64,000 bases of DNA from Nectonema munidae (Eukaryota > Nematomorpha > Nectonematoida > Nectonematidae): the NCBI GenBank assembly GCA_030549495.1, contig JAUIRK010000922.1:248001-312000 (forward strand), written 5' to 3'. Positions 39,934 through 51,900 of this stretch are shown here, piece by piece. The position numbers were made by a program, and so were the translations under genes. Below the pieces are notes generated by a model. It did not search any database. It saw nothing but the letters and a program-made list of their open reading frames with translations, and was not told the origin of the DNA. How positions within the stretch are numbered: the stretch's first letter is position 1; the number at the start of each line of letters is the position of its first letter.

Positions 39934-42900
39934 CTATGCAAACAAAAACATAAAATTAATCACTTAAATCAGGCTTATTCAACACAAACCCCATTTTTGA
40001 CCCTGGGAAAAATGATTTGGGTCCCATTACTTTCCCAAAAGTTAGATGTTTTTGAATTGAGAGAAAAGAATAACAACAAATATCTCAGTCATATACATAT
40101 ATGCAAATATATTTTGACATCGATTACAAAAAAATTAAGTATTGTGCTTGTTCTATTTTATGGTTTTACCCTTTAATCAAATTTTTACGCCCTATGCGTA
40201 ATTTTAATTAAATTTACGGAACTTATGTAAAAAAAAGGTTGAAGACCTCTGAGTCCTGACCTAAATCAGAACAAAAAGAAGGTAGCCAGAAAAATTAGTT
40301 ATGGCCCTTAACTATAATGATCTTCACCGTATATGCATGAGTGGTGGACAGAACACTCAAAGTTGGTAGAATCCAAAAAGAAACTTCTTTCTCTCATTTT
40401 CGATACCAAGAAACCTTTTTTACTATATTGTAATAGTAAAATTTCAATATTTAAGCAAAGCGAAAAATTTCATAAAGTCAATAACATGATGTCGACTACG
40501 GATTAAAATCTGACCCCAACGACCCCTGACTCCGAAATTCTGATTTTTACGTTAATAAAGTTAAAAAATAAAATCATAATTTGCCAACAAACCAAAAAGA
40601 AATTTAATTTATTATGAAAGACAAATTCCTTTACTCAATTTTTTTTAATATCACCCATACACTCTTTTCAATTACAAAATGGCAAAGAAAGTTTGTTGGA
40701 AGTTAATTTTAAAAAATGTAATCAACTGCTATGCATAAAAACATATAATTAACTATTATGAAGCTACTCTTTCATCTATTTTATAGCTTCTATGACATTT
40801 GCGCCCCCGGACAACTGCCCACGATATATTTATTAAAAACTTTTTAACTATTAATAAAAAATATGAAAAATTATTAAACCATAATTTAAAATTGTGCGCT
40901 AATAATTCATTATTATTAACTTTAAAATTAATCATATTTTAATAAGATTAGATTTATTAAATATTCGGGCAGTTGTCTGGTGGGCTTGGTTGCTATTTTT
41001 TTAATTTTAAACTAGAAATTAAAAAAAATATTTTTTTTAAAATAAAATATTATAATTTATATAATACAGGTATAAAGGATGTTTTTTTAAATAAGGAAAT
41101 TTTCTATTCTCTAAAATTTCTTCCCATAAGTCAAAAGATTTTGACTAAAATAAAGTTAAAAAAAATAAGATTGCTTCGGTTATATCTAATCATAGCTAGT
41201 TTTGATACATCTTCTAAATGATGTATCTTTGATAACATTCTAAATGTGCATCCAAAAAAACGATAGCATCTTTACCTATATAAATAAGTGATAATAATTT
41301 TATTGCCTCCACCATAATAATAATTAAAAAGGTATGAAATATTAAATTATTATAGAAAATATGCAAAAGAATAAGAAAATCACATCTTGAAAACTACAGT
41401 TAGAGTATTTATTTTTTTTAGGAAGTGAATCGTCATTTTAAAGAGTGGAGCAGTAAGAAACTTTATAACTTATTAATTTAATTGTAGTAAAGATTGATAG
41501 ATGGCTGGATGTTGGAAGAAATTCAGTTCGAGCTAAAAACGATAGTTAACAGTTTAAAAGTGGGTGTGACAGTCTTGTAATCACTACCATTTCAATTGTT
41601 AGGTACGAAAATAGTACTATTCTTTTCAGAATGAAACTATCATATGTGGTGTTGAATGGTTTATGAAAAAAGTGGCTAATTTTTGGGTCTGGATCCGTAT
41701 GACGTTATGCCGTGTCGAACACAAGATATGTCAATGCGAACCGAAAGCCGTTTTAATAACATTTAGCAACACGGCTTTATCCAACTAAGCAAAGTTAATA
41801 CATTTATTCAAATTTAGATTGGTTACTATCATGATAATAATTTTTCAATCGAGTATTAAATGTCTTTTAGATGCAAAAATATGTGTTTGGGAGAAAATTT
41901 TTGATATAAAATGTTAATTTTTTTTCAATACTATTATAAAATTTATTGAAACTTAAAATTCAACTTTGTAATCAATCACTCATAAAAGCATGAAAAATTT
42001 TTTTAAGATTTTTAAACTTTGTAAAAACAAATAATACACAATAAGAGCATCATTTAAAACAAAACTAAGAGCAAACTGAGGCTTTTAGAGAGCTATAACA
42101 TAACTATATGATTTTTTTTTAAAAATAATTAAATTATAAACTTAAAGTATCAAGTTACTGACTATGGGATATCTTTTGGGGCCAATAATCTAATTATTTT
42201 ATTGTATACCATATCTTTGAAACATTGCCTGGATTATGTAAGACTGTGAACTATTCAAGAACTCTATCTAATAAGGTATAAAGCGTCTAAAAAATAATAT
42301 AAATATCTGAATTGTAATCTTTATATTACAAGAAATAGCAAAGCATACCTATAAGAACGATACAGATGGAAATTGTGTTGACCCATTTTGGATAGGGAAC
42401 AAGATGAACTTTTGCCTAAATGGTTAAAAAAAAATTGAAGAATAAAAATAAAAAATACGAGGGCGTTCAAATTCATGCTTAAAATAAAGATACACCTTTT
42501 GCCGTTTGAATCAAGAACTTTTCGAAAAATTTAAACGTTAATCATAAAAATGATTTGTAGAAATAAAAAAAATCAATATTATTGGGAAAACAAAATCTTT
42601 AACAAGTTATTTTCGAAACTTGATCAATATTTTTGTCTTCATACATTCACTCTTTTTGGGCATTCCTTGTCACATCTCCACCAAATTATACTGGAGCTCC
42701 CAAGGGGTTTTAGCTTATCATGTTCCAAGTGTTTATCCGTTCACAGATCTCAGAGTATAAAATTAGGTTATGACGTCTATGTTGTAGAATGGAACATTTT
42801 TTCCTATCGTTCTTGTACAAAGAAAAACAAATGAATATGAGAAATTCAAGTATTCTCATTAAAAAACAAAATAAACTGGGATAAAATGGGAAAATTGTCA

Positions 42901-45900
42901 TGTTAAAGGGGAAAACGAGCAGCAATTGTGTTCACGCGTTGAGCGAAGCTAAAAAATGAAATACGATTTTAAGCTCAAATACAAAATGCTTAAAAATTGA
43001 CATAGTCATCATAGATGGGGGGGGGGGTCTTTGGAATATTCTCAATTTTATATCAACTAAAAGAGTTGTTTGTCTTCTAAGTAGACTTTCCATTTACTTT
43101 TATTTCTTGTTTTACGGTTAACAAATTCATTTATATTAAATTTTTAAAAAAGTTTGCGCCCTCAAAATAATTTTCATACTTGCATATACCTATGCAAATG
43201 TTGGGCTATCCTTTCAAATCGTAAACGTATTGTTGCTTAGAATATTTTTCCCTAAACCATTTCTTCGATTTCATTGCACTCAGCGCTAGATTTATTTCAA
43301 ATGTTTCAACGTAAAATTTGGGATTAAGTGTGTCTTAAACAAATAGCTATAGTTCATGAAGAGTTGAAGGAAGAACAGCTGTTACCGTTGTTGAGTCGTA
43401 TGCGTCGTATTGCGGAGGATGAAGAAAGTTGAAGGTCACGCTCGACAAAAAAATGATAAGGAAGATGAGGGGAGCGATGTATCTCCAGCAGATTTGCCAA
43501 TAGAGCGTGGGGTAGTGGTTACTGATTTCTTTCATGTCCACGCTGAACCTGAAGAAAGGTGGAAATTAATGGTAGGCGATTTTCAAAGCATTTAAGAATT
43601 TAAATCGTGGTGAAGTTCTTGACGAGAAGTGAATCTATATGACAGTGGTTCTTACATGGGTCCATCGCTGCGTTTCAAAGGGTATGTGAACAGTTTTTAA
43701 TATTTGTAAAAAACTTTGAATGAAAATAGTCAAACAATTTGTACGCATATAAAAAACTGAAACAAAAGATAAATTTTAAAGTTTGGATAAATAGCAAGCG
43801 GTGACTTTTTGTTTTTTTTCCTCGAATGTACGTAAAAATTTGCTTTAATTAGTCTTTCATAAGTCATTCAATTCTTTTTAAAAAAAAAAGGTTTTTGGTC
43901 TGAATAACACAATTTCGCATATAAAATCAAAAAAATCCTAAATTAAGTCATTTAATCCAAAGCAAAAGCAGACACGATTAAGTAATCTGGAATAAAAGTA
44001 GCTTAAAATCAAGAATCATTTGCATCAGTCAAAACTGGCGATGAAATGAAATGCCTTAAAATATTACTAAAAATGGCGATGAACGTTTTGGAAGAAAGGA
44101 TTACAAATAAAATAAGATGTTTACTTTTCGTGACCATACAAATACATCACAGCCACCACTTCCATAAAGCCAATGAAAAGCAGACTGAGAGTCCCGGAGT
44201 AAGTGTCAAACAACTTGACCCAGTACTGACCAGAATCAAGGACAAAGAGCAGTCCAATCAAAAACGAAGCAAGACACAACAAGCCTACGAATCAAAAATT
44301 AAATTCTCATCACTGTGCATATGGAGGGTATGAGGAATTGCTAAATCGAATATTTTGAATGACAGATCACGTCGCAGTGCTATGCCGTTTTTAATTGGTT
44401 AGTCTTTACAACCGTAAAGTTTAATTGGTTAACATCTTTACTAGACGGGAACGAAAAATCGAAATATAACTACAAAATTAATAAACTGAAACACTCGTTT
44501 GTTTACCGCACACACAAACGATATTTCATAGACAAAAATAAAAGATTTTTCCTTAGAACAGCTTTTTATATGTAAATAATCTAAATAAAATTATCATTTG
44601 AAAATGATTACTTTTGATAAACGTTGATAACTTCAGAGAATATAAACTATTTTCATAGAGAATGACATATATATAGCGTTGTTAAGGGCTTAAAAAAATT
44701 TCTCTTGAATTTTCTTTTAAAATCTCTTCATTAAAACCTGTAGTTAATTAGAAAACTATTTCTAGAATTAAAAAATAAAAATTGTCAGTCAATGTATCAA
44801 ATGAAACAGTTTGACTCCACCAAGACAGGAGTTCCTTGGTTTTACCACAAAATTCAACCTTCTCAGTCACCAACCCTCTTTTTACAGCCCCAAAGGATTT
44901 GGAAAAGAAGGTGGTTAGACGCATTTTAAAGAAAGGATATGCTCCAACCCTTATCTCAGAAAAGAAATCTGAGAACTGTTCGAAAGAAAAAAACATCAGG
45001 AAATGATCAGAAAATTATTAACAAGACAGCTTTTTTCTAGAGATGGTGACCCATTTGTAAGAGCAGCCATTGGTAGACGTATGTTTACGTTTATAAATAT
45101 TTTTATTAGATTTGATGATTTCAATACTAAAAACAGACATGACAAAATTTGTGCTATAAGATTTATTCTGAATGAATTTTTTAAAAAATGCCAGAGCAGG
45201 GGCGCACATCTTCAAAATTATTGGGGGCGAATTTTTTCATTGGCATTCTTCAAAATTAGTGGTCTGGAAACACCATGGGAGACCAAATATTGAAGCAATC
45301 CTATAAAATAAGGTGTATTCAGCGCATACCTAAATTTATAAGACTACTTTATATTTTTTTTTACAAAATCGGTGAAATTTAAAAACTATACTTCCACCGA
45401 AAATATTTTAATTAAATTTGCATATCGCATATACACTAGTTTAAAAAATCCAAAATTGTTCAGGGGGGGGGGGGGGGGGCGAATAGGCTTTTTATTTGAA
45501 AATGAAGTAGTCTATCAGTCACATTACAGGAATTGATGAAAGGACACTTGATTGATAGAGAAAACAATTAACTGAATGTTGGAGAGTTTTATGAGTGAAT
45601 GTAGTCTGAAGGAAAAGACTCTACTAGACACCCTACGATGTTTATACGGAAAAAATGGGATTGATTCAGGGGCGCACATCCTTGAAATTATTGGAATAGA
45701 GGGCGGACTTTCAAACGCCTTCCAAAAAAGAAAACATATTTTTCTAAATTCCTACTCCTCTCTTGTCTATTCTATTTTATTCTTAATTAAGCTAATATAA
45801 ACTTCAACCCCCCCCCCCCCTGCCCCTATTAAGCTTAACGTCAACAATGAATGAGGACTTATATATAGCCCCTTCTTTCTAACTTCAAATAGATGCGCAC

Positions 45901-48900
45901 CATCTCCAAATTATGTGTAGAAAGGGGGTAAAGATATAAATTAACAATAGAAAAATTAGAAATTTTATTGAATGAAAAATCATTCATTAATTTTCAGTTG
46001 TTCCTTATTCCTAAAAAATGAAAAAATGTTTTATTGAGAAAAATAAATCCAAATTACATAACTTTTCTGAGGTAATTTCTATCAAAAATGTAAAACAGAA
46101 CTAAGGTTAGAAAACTTGGTATTAGAATTTCTTTTTAGTGTATAAGAATGAGTATAAGTTAGTTAAACTCTCAAAAAAGGGTATAAAATAAAGATAAAAT
46201 TGTGCAAACAAAAATCAAACAATAAATTTTGCATTACATTACTTCATTTTTCTCAGCATCATTCAAAAATAGTTTAAAAGCTAAATTGGTGCAAGCTACA
46301 TAAATCTACAAAAAGTAAAATAAGTTTTAACATTTTGCAATGATTTGCTTTTTATAATAACTTTTAAGGAAAAAAAGTGAAAAAGTTATAGAGCTTCAAC
46401 AAAAACAAAAAATTTTAGAGCATAACTTAAGTTTTTTGAAAACTAATTTGACGTATCCCCACAGCAGCGTTTTTCAAACTGTGGGTCTCGACCCTTCAGT
46501 GGTTCGCGTGAAAAATAAAATGGGTCGTGACAAAAAAGAATGGACATATAAATAGTCGATGCTGAATAAATGAACCTAGTGAACAGAGTTTGTCTTATTA
46601 CACCTAAGTATTATGGGTCGCGATGTAAACAGTGGTTCTTGCTATGGGTCGCAGTAAAAAAAGTTTGAAAAAGGCTGCCCTACAGCATACTCTATGGGGT
46701 GCATAGCAGGTTGGTTGAGATGATTGACTCAGCATTCCTCATCGATACCAATTTGTTCATAGTTTGACATATCAGTGCCTTGTCAATGAAAACACACCCA
46801 CGGTTCCTTTACCTTGCCTTTTACTCAAAATTGAAAAATTTGCTACATAATTAACATAAGAGAGAAAGGAGACAAAATAAACAATAAAGCAATTTTCACT
46901 ATTTTAAAATGAAACTGTCTGTTTTCAGAATAATTTCAAAATAATAGGAGGCATAAAAAATGAGATAGTTTATCGGCACTTTATTTGATATTTTCAAGTT
47001 TTTATAAGCAGCAAAAGCCAACGTTGAAGTAGCTAACCCTTATAGGGTGATTTGGTAACGATTTTATTTTTTACATTCTGTAAGAAATCGTAGTCCCGTA
47101 TCCGGCCCTAGTGTTCGCGGGGCTCTATGCAAAATGGATTGCGCGGGGCCCAGTGTGGGTAGGAAAAGAGATTAAAAGTGAGAAATAGGATTTTGAATTT
47201 ACACAAAATGACGATCAAAGTAACTTTGCTTTGCGAACCTTGCATTTAGCGAAATCATACAATATATCATCAAAATGAAAAGCGCGGGGCCTACTGCGGC
47301 GGCATAGGTTGCACTGGCCTAAGGCCGGCCCTGATCTTAGTATACAAAAAATGGTTAATCCCTTTTCATAAAATTAAGTCTAAGAACACAAAATCATTAA
47401 AAAATTATTATTTAAACTAGAATAAATCATAGTATATGAGAACAAGAAAATCATTGCGTTTTTTTTAATATTTCTGTCCAACAAATAAAATTCTGACAGC
47501 TGTCATAAATAGATCAAGTACATTTTTAACAACTGAAACATTTTGTTTCGATATTATATTTTTATTATAATAATCAACAAATTTTCTTAAAAAAAGATTT
47601 AATTATGTAGTTACCTACAAAATTTAACAATCGAACATTATAAAAAATATCTCTGCTCAAATAGAGTATTTTGCTTTTAAATTGAATAGCTAGTCAAAAT
47701 ATTCATTCACAAATAGCTATGAAAGAAATTTCTTGACTTGAAAAAATTACAAAATGTACTGATAAAAATAAAGTGACCTTTGTTGAAAAAAATTCTAACG
47801 CGAGGCTGACAATATTCATTGATATAAAATTGTAACGATTGAAAACGCCCTTGTGCCAGAGGTATTGGACCCCTTTAGGTTTAGACACATTTATAATTGA
47901 CGAACAATTAATTCAATTTAGAGGTGGTTGTCTTGTCAAAGTATTCAAAAACTTTTTATGTAATGAAACTTGAAGTAAATGTTTGTGGACTTGCAGATAG
48001 GAGTTATTTTTCTAGCTTAGATATTTGTAAACGTTTAATTTCAAAAAGTGATTTATCTCAAGGATGTGGGTATGTTTTGACCGTTTCTTTACTTCTCATG
48101 AGCTAGCAAAATGGGCCCTCCAATTGAATTAAAAAATATGTGGCATTTTAAATCCTAATCGTAAGTCTGTACCAATTTTACTAAAGCCCAAATATTTATG
48201 AGGTTACTTACAAGAAACAGAAGGTAAAATTTTATATACAGAATGTGCACCTCTTTCCATATATATTCCAATGAAACATGCAAAAAAGATTCAAAGCACG
48301 GTATATTTTACCTTCTCAACATACAAGTAGTGTAGTGAACACAACTGATGAAAGCATACCAGAAACATTGTTTTAACAGAATGGCAAGGGATTATCCATG
48401 CTATAAGTCAAGCAGTACCAACTATTTGGACATAGCTGCTCATAACTCTTGGATCATATTTCAGAATAATTGTCCAAAAAGGGGGCAGGAAAGTTTTTTT
48501 AAAAAGTTTATCTCCCACCTTATGTGAACAATCGATGTTAATTCGCTCAACTATTTCTCAAAATTCTCGACCAATAAGAAATTTGGATTTCACTCCTTTC
48601 CTGAAATTTGAGAGCAGTTCTTCAAGTAGTGGTTACTCTCATATACCTGATTGTAAGCCAAGAATAGGAGGTACGCGTAAGTGTACATTTTATAAAAAAA
48701 TTATTTGTAAAAAAACATTTTTTTTAGTATGCCCTGAATATAATTCTGTTGAATAATTATAATCATAATTTAAAAGCATGCACCTTATTTTGCCTTTTAT
48801 CATTTTTATTATGCTTTATTTCAAATAAATTAATTTGTCTTTCTTCTATAGATATGTTAATAAGTAATCCATAAAAATAATGGTTAAATAGCATCAACTT

Positions 48901-51900
48901 TTTTCAAACTTTAGGCATATTTATTGTTAAATTCACACATTTTGTCTTAAGAATGAAGTCATTATCAAAATTGGCAATTTAAGAAAAATCTTGCAAAAAT
49001 ATACTTCTTATTTTGCAAAAAGAATTTTTTTTAATTTTAAGTTAATTATAAAAAAGAATCTAAATTAAATCTAATCCACACATTAATAATAATTCATAAA
49101 CTAATTAAAAATGCTTACAAACCAAATAAAACATTTCTCATAAAATATTTACTGATGCCAATTCAAAGAATTTATGTCTTTTCATATGGGGTTACATATT
49201 TTGTTCATAAAAAAATTCAGGTTGAAAAAACAAACTGGAGTAAAAAGCCCAACTGTGGTAAGCGAAGATTAAGAGTTTTTCAAGTTACAGTTTGTCCAAG
49301 ACTTTAATGAATCAACATTTTATTGGATTTTTGTTTTTGACATTTTATTTGATTGTTAGTGAGATATTAGTCTATGATTAGACTCAGTGCTCAGTTGCTG
49401 TGGCCACTTCACGCGATCCTCCACAGGGTCTTCCCAGATTTCTACACCGATATTTACTGCCTTCAGTTAACATCCATTAGACCACTCACAAATCTTGCAA
49501 TTATTCCACAATGCCACTTAAATGATTCAGTGTCCTATCAAATGCCCTTGCTCCTACAACGGTTATGGCTTAAACGTTGGTCAAGCTGTAGAAGCCACGC
49601 TTGACTTGTCAAAAGAAAAGACAGGGGAAGCTTCATTGGCACCAGAATTAGCTGCAGGAGCTCTTGCCCCATATGAGCTCATTCGCCCTTTGACAGGTAT
49701 GGTATTTAGTACTGCTGCTTGTCCACCACCCCATAACAAGGCCAAGGCCAAGTGAGCGAGCCTGTTGGGTCGCCAACCGCCCGATTATGGAAAATGTAAA
49801 TACAGTTTATTAAACAAATATTTAAGTAAATGAACAGCCACTTCAGTAGTGTTTTTGAAACGGTGTCTTTTTTGGTGCCCTAACATTTGCACGGAGAAAA
49901 TATTAGTTTTCGCTTTTACAATTTTTATGTGTTACTTTTAAAGGTAAATATCTAAACAGTGCATCTTGTATTGACATAAAACTGTTATATCATTATATAT
50001 GCGAAAAATTTGGTAAATTTATCTTTGAAAATAGGATATTGTTAACATCGTTTTTATCTCTTGGCATTATAGTAACTGCTAAGAAAATAACAAGCAGTAC
50101 TTGTGATGATGAGCTGAGTTCCCAATTTTGTAATAAATCAGTTTTAAACAGAAAATGTTCTTTTGGCCTCGGTATAGGAGAGCCGCAGCGTTCAATGTTG
50201 CTTTTCTAATTCTTCTTTTAATCTCAAATATTGGTGATTCCAATTCTTATGCAAAGAACCGAAAAAAGTTTAACCCATTAAGTCCCAATGTTCCGATTTG
50301 GGAACATAAGTAATTTCATCTTCGTCTGCTTTTTTCAATGACTTTGAATATAAATCGTCTGCGTTTTTTTTAAATATCGTCTGATTTCTATGGTACTTAA
50401 TGGGTTAATCTCACTCTCATACAACAGATCGTCCTCTGTACAAATAATTGCATTTTTTTATTTTTATGGTACTTAATGGATTAAGTAAAACCAACCTAAA
50501 TTTTTTAAAGTTTTTTTTTTTTAGTTTCTTAAATAATTCTGATCACGTTAGAAAATGAAGGTATAGAAGTTGGGAGTAAGAAAAATACACTATAAAATGA
50601 AAGCTTCATCCAATTCCACAAATTCAATATACAGTAAAACCTCGGTATCTCGAACTTCAAGGGACTAACAAAATACTTCGAGATATCCGGGTGTTCGAGA
50701 TATCAGTATTTTTCTCTTGAAGCATACTAAGTATAAAACATCAATTTGTAATGAGAAAAATCTTTGAGAAAAAAAAGTTTTGAGAAAATTTTTTAATTTT
50801 TTTTATGAAATATATTTAAAAAAACAAATTTAATGATACCAAAATTTTAAAATTATTTCTAATTTTGAATATATAAAGTGTTTAAAGCTCATATTTTTCA
50901 TGATGATACAATTTTAAATAGTGCGATTACTTCCACAACCAGTAAAAAAATTGGTGATGTGACTTTGTTTGAGCTTAAATGCCTCCACTTCAACAGACAT
51001 TATTCGATGGAGGATCTTCTGATAGCTTGGTATAATATCTTCCATATTCGCAGACATTTCAATCCAGTTTTGAATGATTTCCATTGCATCGTTAACTTGT
51101 GATAATGTAGGCTTTTTCTTCGATAAATCTAATCCTTCATCAACATCATTAACTTCTTCACCTTCTTCATTCTCTTCGTTTTCTCCCATTTCTAATTTTC
51201 TTTCCTCAATGATTTTTTCCACAATGTCTTTGTCTGTGTTGGATTCAGCAGTCATGAGATTCTCATCGATTCGAGCATAATCTTCAATTGCCAAGCATGA
51301 ATGAGACGGTTCTAAATGGATGACATCTATGTCTTCCTTCCCACTATCAGAAAAATCTTGACTTTTCTTTTTTGATTAAAAAACTTTTTGACAAGTTTTT
51401 TCAACCAAGCAGTAAAAATTTCGCTTGTAATCAGGGCCTTTCTGTTTGCGTAGTAAGAAGTAGGAAGAGTTTTTGAAACATTGTAGATTCTTTGATTTTC
51501 CAATAACAAGAAGAGACAATTTTTCTTAAACCAACATATTAACACAAACTAAAACAGTTAGCCTCTCTTTAGATTTTTTACCACTATGACATTTTGACCC
51601 TTTGAACTCAAGGATTTTTTCAGGTAATAATCGAAAAAATAACCCAGTTTCATCAGCATTAAAAATGTCACAGGGATTGTATTCTTCTAAAATTGTCTGT
51701 AGAGTAGATGACCACGCTTTGTTAACAGCTGTATTTTCATTCACACTTTTTGATTCTCCACACAATCGTCTAAATGTAATATTATGGCCCTCCAACGTTC
51801 GAGCCACCCATTTGTACATTTGAAATTTTCACTAAGCTGTGAAGCAAAACTCTGCGCTTTAGCAATTAAAAGTGGACCAGAAACTGGTGTATTTTCTTCC

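Noticed and set aside
39479-40176. Plus-strand frames over the last SLC6 exon
   Set aside because: Shadows; the minus-strand frame continues TM12 and is linked by splice sites.
44046-44333. 95-codon plus-strand frame
   Set aside because: Opposite the TM9-TM10 exon; no protein-like pattern of its own.
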